Assembly (NCBI RefSeq): GCF_014653695.1 | Contig: NZ_BNAR01000010.1 | Location: 237,464 to 301,463, forward strand | DNA length: 64,000 nt | Source: Lentzea cavernae | GTDB lineage: Bacteria; Actinomycetota; Actinomycetes; Mycobacteriales; Pseudonocardiaceae | Direction of reading: 5' to 3' | Part shown: piece by piece, positions 23,882 to 33,552 of the stretch | How positions within the stretch are numbered: position 1 is the stretch's first letter | Layout of the letters: every line of letters begins with the position of its first letter | Notes under the pieces: model-generated | What the model was told of the DNA's origin: nothing | The model's database searches: none | What the model saw: the letters and a program-made list of their open reading frames with translations, nothing else | Position numbers and translations under genes: made by a program

Positions 23882-25306
23882 TTACGCGTGGTCGTCCTCG
23901 CCCAGGCGGTGCACGCGGATGAGGTTCGTCGACCCGATGGTGCCGGGAGGCGAACCGGCGACGACGACCATCAGGTCGCCGGCCTGGTAGCGGCCGATCT
24001 CGATCATGGCCACGTCGACCTGGCGGACCATCTCGTCGGTGGACTCGACGCGCGGGACGATGAACGTCTCGGTGCCCCACGTCAGCGCGAGCTGCGAGCG
24101 CACGGACGGCTCCGGCGTGAACGCCAGCAGCGGGAGGTGCGTGTGCAGGCGGGCCAGGCGGCGGACCGTGTCACCGGACTGCGTGAACGCGACCAGGGCC
24201 TTGGCGTTGAGGCGCTCGCCGATGTCGCGGGCCGCGTACGAGATCACGCCGCGCTTGGTGCGCGGGACGTGGGTCAGCGGCGGCACGACGACCGACTCGG
24301 TCTCGACGGCCTCGATGATGCGGCCCATGGTCTGCACGGACTCGATGGCGTAGCGGCCGACCGAGGTCTCGCCCGAGAGCATGAGGGCGTCCGCGCCGTC
24401 GAGCACCGCGTTCGCGACGTCCGAGGTCTCCGCGCGGGTCGGGCGGGAGTTGGTGATCATCGAGTCGAGCATCTGGGTCGCGACGATGACCGGCTTCGCG
24501 TTCTCGCGGGCGATCTGGATCGCGCGCTTCTGCACGAGCGGGACGTGCTCCAGCGGCAGCTCGACGCCCAGGTCACCGCGGGCGACCATCACGCCGTCGA
24601 AGGCCAGCACGATGGCCTCGAGGTTGTCGACGGCCTCCGGCTTCTCGATCTTCGCGATCACCGGGAGGCGCTTGCTGCCCGAGCGGTCCATGATCTGGTG
24701 GACCAGGTCGATGTCCGCGGGCGAGCGCACGAACGACAGTGCGATGAAGTCCACGCCCAGCGAGAGCGCGAACTCGAGGTCCTCGATGTCCTTCTCCGAC
24801 AGCGCCGGCACGGAGACGTCCATGCCGGGCAGCGAGAGGCCCTTGTTGTTGCTGACGGGGCCGCCCTCGGTCACCTCGCAGACGACGTCGGAACCTTCGA
24901 CGTCGACCACCACGAGCGCGACCTTGCCGTCGTCGACGAGCATGCGGTCGCCGACCTTGGCGTCCTTCGCGAGCTCCTTGTACGTCGTCGACACGCGGTC
25001 GTGCGTGCCCTCGACGTCCTCGACGGTGATGCGGACGACGTCGCCGTTGTTCCAGTCCACCGGACCCGCGGCGAAACGGCCGAGGCGGATCTTGGGGCCC
25101 TGGAGGTCGGCGAGGATGCCCACGGCGCGGCCGGACTCGTCGGCTGCCGCGCGGACCATGTCGTAGACCTGCTTGTGGTCGGCATGGCTGCCGTGGCTGA
25201 AGTTCATCCTGGCCACGTCCATACCGGCTGCTACCAGGTCACGGACCTTCTCCGGCGTGCCAGTGGCGGGACCGAGGGTACAGACGATCTTTGCGCGTCG
25301 ACTCAC
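23882..25306 (-). CDS. pyk: Pyruvate kinase
   Basis: 474 aa, last step of glycolysis. It shows the N-terminal KIVCTLGPATGT, MNFSHGSH, ADLQGPKIRLG, the catalytic IAKIEKPEAV and the signature VMVARGDLGVELPLEHVP. The C-terminal allosteric domain is complete. It starts at GTG with no recognisable ribosome site; TACTCT lies eight bases upstream and could be the -10 of a leaderless transcript. It is divergent from the VanZ-like gene. Confidence 0.97.
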   Translation of the reverse strand: MSRRAKIVCTLGPATGTPEKVRDLVAAGMDVARMNFSHGSHADHKQVYDMVRAAADESGRAVGILADLQGPKIRLGRFAAGPVDWNNGDVVRITVEDVEGTHDRVSTTYKELAKDAKVGDRMLVDDGKVALVVVDVEGSDVVCEVTEGGPVSNNKGLSLPGMDVSVPALSEKDIEDLEFALSLGVDFIALSFVRSPADIDLVHQIMDRSGSKRLPVIAKIEKPEAVDNLEAIVLAFDGVMVARGDLGVELPLEHVPLVQKRAIQIARENAKPVIVATQMLDSMITNSRPTRAETSDVANAVLDGADALMLSGETSVGRYAIESVQTMGRIIEAVETESVVVPPLTHVPRTKRGVISYAARDIGERLNAKALVAFTQSGDTVRRLARLHTHLPLLAFTPEPSVRSQLALTWGTETFIVPRVESTDEMVRQVDVAMIEIGRYQAGDLMVVVAGSPPGTIGSTNLIRVHRLGEDDHA

Positions 25307-25369
25307 GTGTATAGAGAGTAGACCCCGTTCCTGGAACGATCCCGAACTACTCCTCGGTAATGTTCTGAC

Positions 25370-25714
25370 ATGGGTCGAGTACTGCCTTTCGTGATCGCGG
25401 CGTCGCTCAGCGTCGTCGTACTGTTCACCCCCGAGTCAGGTGTGCCGAGCTCTCCACCTGGTACGGACAAGGTCGTCCACATCCTGCTGTTCGCGCTGCT
25501 GGCGTTCACCGGCCTGTACGCGAGGATTCCTCGCATCTTGCTCGTCCTGGTGGCGTACGCAGGCGTCTCGGAGGTGCTCCAGCAGCTGATCACGCCGCTG
25601 CACCGCAGCGGGGACGTGCTCGACGCGCTGGTGGACGTGGCCGGGATCGGCCTCGGCTGGGCTATCGCCGCGGCTGTTCGCTCACGCCGACGTGGTCCTC
25701 GCACCACGCGTTGA
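25370..25714 (+). CDS. VanZ-like membrane protein
   Basis: 114 aa with three hydrophobic helices and the VanZ-type pattern DKVVHILLFALLAFTGL and SEVLQQLITP...DVLDALVDVAGIGLG. VanZ proteins modify the response to glycopeptides in some bacteria, but most homologues are uncharacterised. The last 53 bases overlap the convergent DUF2461 gene. Confidence 0.82.
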   Translation: MGRVLPFVIAASLSVVVLFTPESGVPSSPPGTDKVVHILLFALLAFTGLYARIPRILLVLVAYAGVSEVLQQLITPLHRSGDVLDALVDVAGIGLGWAIAAAVRSRRRGPRTTR

Positions 25715-26309
25715 AGTCCCTGAGCTGCCTCCACGACTTGCGCACGCGGTCGAGGCAGCCGGGCTCGTGCAGCACGTCGTCCGGCTCCCACACCTTGCGC
25801 ACGTAGATCGACCGGTGCCGGAGCAGGTCGAGGTGCGGGTGGTCGTCGGCGAACCCGCGCGGCTTCGACTTCATCACGTCGCCCGCGAGCGCCCAGCCCT
25901 GCTTGAGCAGCTTGTCCACGATCTTGCGCAGCAGCACGCCGTGCGCGTCGACAGAGGCCCGGTAGCGGGCCAGCTGGTCGGACTGCATGTGGAACGAGCC
26001 GCCGCCGGTCATCAGGCCCTCGGGGCTGAGCTGCACGTAGTACGCGCCGCCGCCGCGGCCCTTCTCGATCACGCCGCCGCAGTGGTCCTTGTACGGCGTC
26101 TTGTCCTTGGCGAACCGCACGTCGCGGTACGGCCGGAACACCTTGCCCTCGCCGAACTCCTTCTCCAGCGCGAGCAGCAGCGCCTCCATCGGCGCCCGCA
26201 CGTCGCGCAGGTAGGTCTCCTTGTTGTCCTCCCAGTACGCCTTCGAGTTGTCCAGGACCAGGCCGTCGAAGAAGTCAATGGCGTACTCGCCGAAACCGCT
26301 GAACGTCAC
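25662..26309 (-). CDS. DUF2461 family protein
   Basis: 215 aa cytosolic protein with the family pattern: FFDGLVLDNSKAYWEDNKETY, FRPYRDVRFAKDKTPYK, YYVQLSPEGLMTGGG and LLRHRSIYVRK. Function unknown. It overlaps the VanZ-like gene tail to tail by 53 bases and is divergent from the helicase-C-like gene. Confidence 0.88.
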   Translation of the reverse strand: MTFSGFGEYAIDFFDGLVLDNSKAYWEDNKETYLRDVRAPMEALLLALEKEFGEGKVFRPYRDVRFAKDKTPYKDHCGGVIEKGRGGGAYYVQLSPEGLMTGGGSFHMQSDQLARYRASVDAHGVLLRKIVDKLLKQGWALAGDVMKSKPRGFADDHPHLDLLRHRSIYVRKVWEPDDVLHEPGCLDRVRKSWRQLRDFNAWCEDHVGVSEQPRR

Positions 26310-26371
26310 CGAGTCAGCCTAGGCCGATCGCCCATGTGCGTGAAAATTCGTTTGAGGACACACAATCAGTC

Positions 26372-26384
26372 CATAATCCGGTGA
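26372..26384 (+). promoter_or_regulatory. Probable leaderless promoter of the helicase-C-like gene
   Basis: CATAAT (26372-26377) lies seven bases before the ATG at 26385, and there is no ribosome site between them. A weak -35 (CGTTTG, 26349) is 17 bases further upstream. Confidence 0.4.
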
Positions 26385-28304
26385 ATGCCCCGCCGTATCA
26401 ACGCGCTCGCGACCTGGCTCCACCAACTCGGGCCGGACGAGGTGGCGGCGATCCTCATGCACCGCCGAGACGTCGCCGACCGCTACGTCCGCACGCTCAA
26501 GGACCTCGCCACGCAGCTCACCGACTCCGACTCGGTGCACGCCGCCGAGGACACGCTGGACCAGGGCGCGCTCGACGTGCTCGGCGCGATCGTCGAGCAG
26601 GGCAACGCCGGGACCATCGACACGGTGTGCGCCGAGCTGCGGTGTTCGGTCGGCGACTTCGAACGGGCGCTCGGCGAGCTCAAGCTGCGGGCGCTGGCCT
26701 GGCCGGAGGGGCCGCGGCTGATCGCGATCAACTCGGTGCGGACCAACGGCGCGACGCAGGGCCAGCTGACGTTGCGGCCGAGGACCCCGAGGAGGCGCAG
26801 GGCGTCCGAGACCTCGCCGATCGTGGCCGCCATGTCCACTGTGGACGGAGTGGCGCGGCTGCTGGCGCACTGCGAGCAGGACACGTTCGACGCCCGCTAC
26901 ACCGGCGGGGTGGCGACGGTGGAGATCCGGCGGGTCGCGCGGGCGCTGCGGGTCGCGGACGGCGTGCTGCGGCTGTGGCTGGAGCTCGCGGTCGAGGCCC
27001 AGCTGCTCGGTGTCGAACGGTCCCGGCTGCTGCCGACCAGGCAGGGTGACGCGTGGCTCGACTCGCAGCCCGGTCCCCGGCTCGCGGCCCTGGTGGCGGC
27101 GTGGCGGCGGATGGACTGGCGGCCGGAGCCGGACCAGGCGCGGGCGGCGTTGCGCGACTACACCGGTGCCGCCGGGCTGGTGCTGCGGCGCAGCGCGCTG
27201 GAGCGGTTCTCGGCGGAGGAGGCGTTCACCAGCACCAGCGAACTGGTCGAGGACCTCTCCTGGCAACGCCCTGCCGTACACGATCCTAGGGCGACGGCGG
27301 CGGTGATCGGCGAGATGGAGTCGCTCGGGCTGGTCGCCGGTGGCGCGCTCACCCCGCTGGGCGTCGCGGTGCTGGAGGACGGTGACGTCGAGACGGCGGC
27401 GCGCGAGTTGATGCCGCCGGCGACGGAGAAGGCCGCGTTCCAGACGGACATGACGGCGGTGGTGAACGGGCTGCCGTCGCCCGAGCTGAGCGCGACGCTG
27501 AACCTGGTGGCGGACCTGGAGGACAACGACGCCGCACGGGTGTGGCGGCTGTCCGCCGGGTCGGTGCGGCGCGCGCTCGACTCGGGCCTGTCCGCCGACG
27601 AGGTGCTCGCGAAGCTGGCCGCCGTGTCGGAGGTCGCGCTGCCGCAGGCGATCGGGTACCAGGTGCGGGACGTGGCGCGGCGGCACGGGCAGCTGACGGT
27701 GACGGACGTGGCGAGCTGCGTGCGGGCCTCGGATCCCGCGCTGCTGCAGGAGATCGTCAAGTCGAAGCGGCTGGGCCCGTTGAAGCTGCGGTTCCTCGCG
27801 CCGACCGTGCTGGCCTCGGACCGGCCGATGGCCGAGACCCTCGTGGCGCTGCGCCGGTGCGGGTACGCGCCGACCGGGCTGGACGCGGGCGAGCAGTCCA
27901 TCGTGGAGAGTGTCGAGCGGGTGCGGGCGTCCGCGCGCGGCGAGCGCCGGCCGGAGCGCTGGTGGCGCACCGAGCTGGACGACGTGGAGCTGACCCAGCT
28001 CGCGGTCCGGCTGGTCGAGCAGGAACGGCCGAGCGTCGGGCGCGGCACACCGCGGGCCAACGCGGCGCGGATGCTGCGCGACCAGAACGTCTTCCTGCGC
28101 GACGAGGAGGTGCTGCTGCTGTCGTCCGCGCTGGTCGACGGGAGCCGCGTCGAGATCAAGTACGCGACCGGGCCGCGCAGGACCGAGACGCACCTCATCG
28201 TCCCGACCAAGCACCTCGAGGGCGTGGTGAGCGCGGACTGCGAGGACGGCACGAGCAGGGAGTTCGCCATCGGCCACGTCCGCAAGGTCGCCATCCCCGA
28301 GTGA
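26385..28304 (+). CDS. Helicase-C-domain (XPB/Ssl2-like) protein
   Basis: 639 aa. No helicase Walker A motif is visible. The N-terminal half is helical with winged-helix-like segments (LDVLGAIVEQGNAGTIDTVC); the C-terminal third (about 450-639, FLAPTVLASDRPMAETLVAL to TGPRRTETHLIVPTKHLEGV) matches the XPB/Ssl2-like helicase C-terminal family found in actinobacteria. That family is thought to be DNA-associated, but its role is not known. It lies 66 bases upstream of the NACHT gene in the same direction, so the two may be co-transcribed. Confidence 0.8.
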   Translation: MPRRINALATWLHQLGPDEVAAILMHRRDVADRYVRTLKDLATQLTDSDSVHAAEDTLDQGALDVLGAIVEQGNAGTIDTVCAELRCSVGDFERALGELKLRALAWPEGPRLIAINSVRTNGATQGQLTLRPRTPRRRRASETSPIVAAMSTVDGVARLLAHCEQDTFDARYTGGVATVEIRRVARALRVADGVLRLWLELAVEAQLLGVERSRLLPTRQGDAWLDSQPGPRLAALVAAWRRMDWRPEPDQARAALRDYTGAAGLVLRRSALERFSAEEAFTSTSELVEDLSWQRPAVHDPRATAAVIGEMESLGLVAGGALTPLGVAVLEDGDVETAARELMPPATEKAAFQTDMTAVVNGLPSPELSATLNLVADLEDNDAARVWRLSAGSVRRALDSGLSADEVLAKLAAVSEVALPQAIGYQVRDVARRHGQLTVTDVASCVRASDPALLQEIVKSKRLGPLKLRFLAPTVLASDRPMAETLVALRRCGYAPTGLDAGEQSIVESVERVRASARGERRPERWWRTELDDVELTQLAVRLVEQERPSVGRGTPRANAARMLRDQNVFLRDEEVLLLSSALVDGSRVEIKYATGPRRTETHLIVPTKHLEGVVSADCEDGTSREFAIGHVRKVAIPE

Positions 28305-28370
28305 CGAGGCCCGGATGAACAGCTGGTGAAGTCCGCCGGCCCCCGGTGATCACGTGCTGATACTGGAGGT

Positions 28371-31235
28371 GTGGCCGACCCGTTTTCCGCCGGACTGCTG
28401 ATGGTGCTGGAGACCGTGCTGGAGCGCGTGCTGCTCGGTCTCTTCGACGTCGTGCACAAGGGCGCCAAGGACAAGAAGCGCCAGCGCGAGCTGACCAGGC
28501 CGGGCCCGCTGGTCGAGCGGGTCAGCGCGGAGCTCGCCCGCGGTGAGCTGAGCACCGTCGAGGAGCACGAGTGGCAGGCCGCCGTGGACGCGGTGCGCGA
28601 GTCGATCGAGGCCTCGCTGCCGTTGCGCCCGGAGGAGGCGCTGCGGGTGATGCTGACGCCCGAGTCGCTGCGGGCGCACGTGATGGCGAAGTCGCAGGCG
28701 ATCCGGCGGGCGGCGGGGCTGTCCGACCAGGCGACGGCGGTCTACGACGCGTTGCTGCTGCGGGTGTGCGTCGCGGTCGTCGAACTGGTGTGGTCGCAGC
28801 CGGAGTACGCGCGGCGGCTCGCGGTCGAGATGTTCCGGATGGGCCGCGCGACGGCCGATGCCGTGGCCCGGATCGCGGACCAGCAGCAACTGGCGCTGAC
28901 GGCGTCGCACCGGGACTTCGAGGACCGCTACGCCGAGCAGGTGTCGCACGCGCTGGGCGGGCTGGAGCTGTTCGGGGTGTCGCGCGGACGGGCGCCGCGA
29001 CGGCACTCCTTCGACTCGTCGTACGTGTCGCTGGCGGTGGCGCGGGTCGGTGACACCGACGAACTGACCGGCGCGGGGCTGCCCGTCGCGGCGGCGCTCG
29101 CGGACGCGCACCGGGTGCTGATCCGGGGTGGCGCGGGCGCGGGCAAGACGACGTTCCTGCGCTGGCTCGCGATGAACGCGCTGGGGCAGACCCGGACCTC
29201 CGGCAACGAGTGGCTGGGGCTGGTGCCGTTCTTCGTGCCGCTGCGGCAGTACACGACGCTGCCGAAGCCGGAGGAGTTCATCTCGTCCACCGCCTCGATG
29301 ATCGAGGAGGAGAAGCCGTCCGGGTGGGTCACCGCGCGGCTGCGGGAGGGACGCGCCCTGGTCCTGGTCGACGGCGTGGACGAGCTGGTGTGGGAGCGCC
29401 GCGCCGAGGCCCGGCTGTGGCTCGAGAAGCTGGTCAGCGCCTACCCCGACGCCCGGTACGCGATCACGACCCGGCCGGCCGCGGTGCCGGAGGACTGGCT
29501 GGAGGACGTCGGCTTCGCGGCCTTCGACCTGTTGCCGTTGAGCGACAAGGGCGTGCGCGACTTCGTCGAGGCCTGGCACACCGCCGCCCGCGACGAGCCG
29601 GGGCTCTCCCGCGACGCGCGGGTGTGGCTGACCGAGTGCGAGGCGCGGCTGGTGGCGACGCTGGTGAAGCGGCCGGACCTGCGGCGGCTGGCGTCGAGCC
29701 CGTTGCTCGCCGGACTGCTGTGCGCGTTGCACCAGGACCGGAACATGCACCTCCCCCGCGATCGCCGCTCCCTGTACGAGGCCGCCCTGGACCTGTTGCT
29801 GGTCCGGTGGGACGAGGACCGCGGGCTCGCGCTGCCGTCGTTCTCCAAGGAGGAGCAACTCGTTCTGCTGCAACGGTTCGCGTACTCGCTGGTGCGCAAC
29901 CGGGAGCTGATGGTGCCGCGTGAGGAGGCCGTGCACCGGCTGGGGAACGCGATGCGCGGGCTGCGGTCGCACGACCTCGACCCGGACGACGCGATGCAGC
30001 GGCTGCTCGAACGGGCCGGGCTGCTGCGGGAGGTGAGCGGCGAACGCGTGCAGTTCGTGCACCGGACGTTCCGGGACTACCTGGCCGCCAAGGAGGTCGT
30101 GGACGCCGGCGACCTGAACCTGCTGGTGGACAGGGCACATCTGGACGAGTGGCACGACGTGGTGGTGATGGCCGTCGCGCACGCCCGCCCGCGCGAACGG
30201 GCCCGCGTGCTGATGGACCTGCTGGCGGGCAACGACGACACGCGCAAGGACGAGCGCGGCCGGGACAAGCTGCGGCTGCTCGCGCTGGCCTGCCTCGACC
30301 AGGCCGACGTGATCGAACCGGAGACCGCACGGGCCCAGGTGACGGCCGCCGCCTCCTCGCTGATCCCGCCGACGAGCTTCGCGCACGCCGACGCGTTGTC
30401 GGAGGCCGGGTCGTTCGTGGTGGACCTGCTGCCGGGCCCGGAGGCGTCCGACGAGGCCGCGTACATCGTGCGGACGCTCGCCAACATCGGCGGTGAGGGC
30501 GCGTGGGAGCGGATCGCCGAGTTCGTGGCCGTCGACCACACCATGGTCATCGACGAACTGCTGCGCGCGTGGCGGAACACGCCGGACGCGGAGAAGTACG
30601 CCAGGTCCGTGCTGTCCAAAGTGGACTTCGGCGACCGGCGGGTGGACGTCCGCGGCTGGCACCGGATCCAGTTCATCATGCACCTGGAGAAGCTGCGGTA
30701 CGTGCGGTGCATCGGCAACATCAACCCGCTCGACCCGTTGGGCGCCATGCCGTCGCTGCACCGGCTGGAGCTGTGGCAGAACGAGGTCATGCGCGACCTC
30801 TCGCCGCTGGCGGCCTCGCGGTCGCTCGAGGAGCTGCACCTGAGCCGGTGCCGTCCGCTCGGGCGGATCGACCTGTCGCCGGTGAAGGACCTCGGCGAGC
30901 TGCACCTGCACTTCAGCCGGGTCGACCTGGCGTCGCTGGACGGCGGCGCGGTGCGACGGCTGCAGATCCGCGACTCCGCCACCGACGAGGGCCTCGGCGC
31001 GCTGCCCTCGCTGCCCGCGCTGCGCGAACTGGCGATCGACCACCGCCCGCCCTACCCGCTGGCGGGGCTGGGACGGTGGCCGACCGTCACGACGCTGGAG
31101 GTGTTCGGACTCCCGGCAGCGAACGACCTGCGCGCGTTACCGGCGTTGGAACACCTCGTGGTGCACCAGCCGGAGTCGTTGCCCGGGCTGGAGGAACTGC
31201 GTCAGGCCCTGCCGGGCCTGACCATCACCACCTGA
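28371..31235 (+). CDS. NACHT-type STAND NTPase with C-terminal leucine-rich repeats (bacterial NLR)
   Basis: 954 aa. Residues 1-230 form a helical N-terminal domain of the type found before bacterial NACHT modules. The NACHT ATPase follows: Walker A GGAGAGKTTFLRWLA near 253, Walker B ALVLVDGVDELVWERR near 328, and VHRTFRDYLAAKEV near the end of the winged-helix part. From about 775 to the end come short leucine-rich repeats (SLHRLELWQN, SLEELHLSRC, ALRELAIDH, ALEHLVVHQ). Related bacterial NACHT proteins defend against phage. No fused effector is obvious. The GTG start has GGAGG only one base upstream, so the exact start is unsure. Its end overlaps a convergent nuclease gene by 11 bases. Confidence 0.9.
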   Translation: MADPFSAGLLMVLETVLERVLLGLFDVVHKGAKDKKRQRELTRPGPLVERVSAELARGELSTVEEHEWQAAVDAVRESIEASLPLRPEEALRVMLTPESLRAHVMAKSQAIRRAAGLSDQATAVYDALLLRVCVAVVELVWSQPEYARRLAVEMFRMGRATADAVARIADQQQLALTASHRDFEDRYAEQVSHALGGLELFGVSRGRAPRRHSFDSSYVSLAVARVGDTDELTGAGLPVAAALADAHRVLIRGGAGAGKTTFLRWLAMNALGQTRTSGNEWLGLVPFFVPLRQYTTLPKPEEFISSTASMIEEEKPSGWVTARLREGRALVLVDGVDELVWERRAEARLWLEKLVSAYPDARYAITTRPAAVPEDWLEDVGFAAFDLLPLSDKGVRDFVEAWHTAARDEPGLSRDARVWLTECEARLVATLVKRPDLRRLASSPLLAGLLCALHQDRNMHLPRDRRSLYEAALDLLLVRWDEDRGLALPSFSKEEQLVLLQRFAYSLVRNRELMVPREEAVHRLGNAMRGLRSHDLDPDDAMQRLLERAGLLREVSGERVQFVHRTFRDYLAAKEVVDAGDLNLLVDRAHLDEWHDVVVMAVAHARPRERARVLMDLLAGNDDTRKDERGRDKLRLLALACLDQADVIEPETARAQVTAAASSLIPPTSFAHADALSEAGSFVVDLLPGPEASDEAAYIVRTLANIGGEGAWERIAEFVAVDHTMVIDELLRAWRNTPDAEKYARSVLSKVDFGDRRVDVRGWHRIQFIMHLEKLRYVRCIGNINPLDPLGAMPSLHRLELWQNEVMRDLSPLAASRSLEELHLSRCRPLGRIDLSPVKDLGELHLHFSRVDLASLDGGAVRRLQIRDSATDEGLGALPSLPALRELAIDHRPPYPLAGLGRWPTVTTLEVFGLPAANDLRALPALEHLVVHQPESLPGLEELRQALPGLTITT

Positions 31236-32037
31236 TGTCGCCGAGGCTGTCCAGCGGCTTCCTGTCGGCCTCCTCCAGCAGCTGCACCGACGCCGTGTCG
31301 GCGGCGTGCAGCTCGGCGGGGAAGGTCAGGCTCAGCCGCTTCTCCAGCTCCGTCAGCGACACCTGGAACACCCGGAACTCGTCCAGGTCGAGCGCCTCGG
31401 CGAGCACGATGTTCTGGGTGAGCAGGAACGCGCTGCACCGCAGCTCTCCGTCCACCACGAACGCGATCGCCTTGTAGAACTCGCGCGGGATCGCGACGCT
31501 GCGGAACACCCTGTCGTCGGCGTTGAACACCGGCCCGCCGTAGACGCTGACCTTCAGGTCGTCGACGTCGACGTCCGCGAGCACCGCGTCCTCGAGCCGG
31601 CCCCAGAGCCCTTCCTTCGTGCTCTGGTTGAAGTCGTCCATCTGCGGGGTGATGTTCGTGAAGAAGAACGAGTCCCTGTTCGCCTTCTGCGCCTCCGCCT
31701 TCGGGCCCCAGCAGAGGTCGGCGCGGCGGGCGAGGTGGCCGCGGTCCAGCCGGTTGTCGCGGTAGAGCTCGTCGCCGGTCTGGAACTCCGCCGGGATCCG
31801 CGGGTCCTTGACGAACGGGATGTTGTTGCGGCTCAGCGCTTTCATCTCGCCGCCGTCGATGTTCCACGCCACCCAGCTCGCGAACTTCCGCGATTTGCTC
31901 ATCGCGAGGGAGAAGTGGGTATAGTCGATCGTGGTGGAGCCGTCTAGCTCGACCGCGTCGGTCGCCCCGGAGTCGGTCAGGGCGGGGAGTCCGGCCGCGG
32001 TGCCCAGGAACTTCGGGTCAAAGCCTGCGCTGGTCAT
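31225..32037 (-). CDS. DNA/RNA non-specific endonuclease (NUC1 type), cytosolic
   Basis: 270 aa beta-beta-alpha-metal nuclease. The catalytic motif DRGH is at 98-101 (NRLDRGHLARR), with the metal-binding Asn in SFFFTNITPQMDDFNQ (about N128) and GLWGRLED after it. Secreted members of the family start with a signal peptide; this one does not, which implies action inside the cell or transfer by another route. No immunity protein is seen. AGGGGGC precedes the ATG. It converges on the NACHT gene with an 11-base overlap. Confidence 0.92.
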   Translation of the reverse strand: MTSAGFDPKFLGTAAGLPALTDSGATDAVELDGSTTIDYTHFSLAMSKSRKFASWVAWNIDGGEMKALSRNNIPFVKDPRIPAEFQTGDELYRDNRLDRGHLARRADLCWGPKAEAQKANRDSFFFTNITPQMDDFNQSTKEGLWGRLEDAVLADVDVDDLKVSVYGGPVFNADDRVFRSVAIPREFYKAIAFVVDGELRCSAFLLTQNIVLAEALDLDEFRVFQVSLTELEKRLSLTFPAELHAADTASVQLLEEADRKPLDSLGDIRW

Positions 32038-32160
32038 GTGTCGCCCCCTAGTGGTTCATCTTGTGGGTCGACGTGTTTCACGGGGGCGTTAGCCTTGTAC
32101 ACCCGAACGGCCCAGTGTTCATCTGGAGTTCTGGTGCTGTTGCGTGCACCCGTTGCCGTT

Positions 32161-32198
32161 GGCGGCGAGGCGGACTGCCTCCAGCCCACCTCGCCGCC
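32161..32198. terminator. Terminator downstream of the second sulP
   Basis: GGCGGCGAGG and CCTCGCCGCC are perfect 10-base arms around an 18-base loop, 13 bases past the SulP stop. Confidence 0.6.
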
Positions 32199-32210
32199 GG
32201 TACCAGCCGC

Positions 32211-33539
32211 CTACCTGCCGACGAGCTCGACGGTCTTACCCGCCTTGCGGGACTCGTCCACCCACTGGTCGATCGCCTGCCCGCAGGCCTGGTCGAGGTG
32301 CCGGACCCCGCTCAGGTCCATCCGGACGTGCTCGCGGTCGACCCGCTCCAGCTCGTCCAGCAGCACGGGCAGCCGCAGGAAGGTCGCGTTGCCGCGCAGC
32401 GCCACCCCGTCCGGTGTCACGACGACCGACAGCCGCGACACGTCCCATGCTGTCTTCACGACCGCCGCGAGCAGGCCCACGACCGTGCCGGTCAGGAGGT
32501 CGGTGGCGACGATGAGGCCCGCGGTCAGCACGAGCACGGCGCCTTCTGGTTTGTCGGTGCGCCACAAGGTGACCAGTTGTTTCAGGCCGAGCAGCTTCCA
32601 TCCCGCGTGCACCAGCACGGCCGCCAGCACGGCGAGCGGGATCAACGTCAGCAGGCCTGGGAGCAGCACCACGAACAGCAGCAGCCACACGCCGTGCAGC
32701 ACCCTGGAGGCCTTGGTGCGGGCGCCTGCCGACACGTTGGCCGCGCTGCGCACGATCACGGCCGTCATGGGCAGTGCGCCCAGCAGGCCGCAGATGGTGT
32801 TGCCGACGCCCTGCGCGACCAGTTCCTTGTTGTACTGGGTGCGAGGGCCGTTGTGCATGCGGTCGACGGCGGCCGCGCTGAACATCGACTCGGCGGAGGC
32901 GACGAGGGCGAACACCACCGCTGTGCCGATGACTCCGGTGTTGAGCAACGAGAGGTCGGGCAGGTGCACGTCCGTGGACAGCGTGCCGACGGAGATCTTG
33001 TCCACCGGCAACGCGAGGAGGGCGGCCAGGCCGGTGCAGACGACGACGCCCACCAGGATGCCGGGTACGACCTTCATCGGGGTGCGCTGCCACAGCAGCA
33101 TGATCACGACGGTGAGCAGGCCCAGTGCCAGCGCCACGGGGGACGCCACGATCGGCTTGAGCTGACCGAAGATCAGCACGAGGCCGATGCCCGCGAGCAT
33201 GCCCTGAACCACCGACGGGGAGATCGCGCGGAACCAGCGTCCGCACCTGGCTAAGCCCAAGGCCACCTGCAGCAGTCCGGCGCCGAGGACGATCACGCCC
33301 AGCGCCTGGATGCCGTGCCGGCTGACGGCATCCGCCACCAGCACCGTCAGGCCGGCGGCCGGTCCGCTCACCTGCATCGTGCTGCCCGGCAGCAGGCCGA
33401 CGACGATGCCGCCGACCACGCCGGTCACGATGCCCAGTTCGGCCGGCACCCCGGACGCCACCGCCACGCCCACGCACAGCGGCAACGCCACGAGGAACAC
33501 GACGATCGATGCGCCGAGGTCGGTCCAATGCTTCTTCAT
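32211..33539 (-). CDS. SulP-family anion (probable bicarbonate) transporter
   Basis: About 442 aa with ten or more membrane spans (WTDLGASIVVFLVALPLCVG, MTAVIVRSAANVSAGARTKA) and a short C-terminal STAS-like domain (VRMDLSGVRHLDQACGQAID). It is the unfused counterpart of the SulP-CA protein at 15.5 kb. The carbonic anhydrase gene ends 13 bases upstream in the same operon, pointing to bicarbonate or a related anion as substrate. The ATG at 33539 is preferred over the GTG just before it. Confidence 0.92.
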   Translation of the reverse strand: MKKHWTDLGASIVVFLVALPLCVGVAVASGVPAELGIVTGVVGGIVVGLLPGSTMQVSGPAAGLTVLVADAVSRHGIQALGVIVLGAGLLQVALGLARCGRWFRAISPSVVQGMLAGIGLVLIFGQLKPIVASPVALALGLLTVVIMLLWQRTPMKVVPGILVGVVVCTGLAALLALPVDKISVGTLSTDVHLPDLSLLNTGVIGTAVVFALVASAESMFSAAAVDRMHNGPRTQYNKELVAQGVGNTICGLLGALPMTAVIVRSAANVSAGARTKASRVLHGVWLLLFVVLLPGLLTLIPLAVLAAVLVHAGWKLLGLKQLVTLWRTDKPEGAVLVLTAGLIVATDLLTGTVVGLLAAVVKTAWDVSRLSVVVTPDGVALRGNATFLRLPVLLDELERVDREHVRMDLSGVRHLDQACGQAIDQWVDESRKAGKTVELVGR

Positions 33540-33552
33540 CACGTCAGGACCC

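Noticed and set aside
28350..31043. An 897-codon minus-strand frame opposite the NACHT gene
   Set aside because: His/Arg/Gln-rich translation without motifs; the NACHT reading frame is clearly the coding one.
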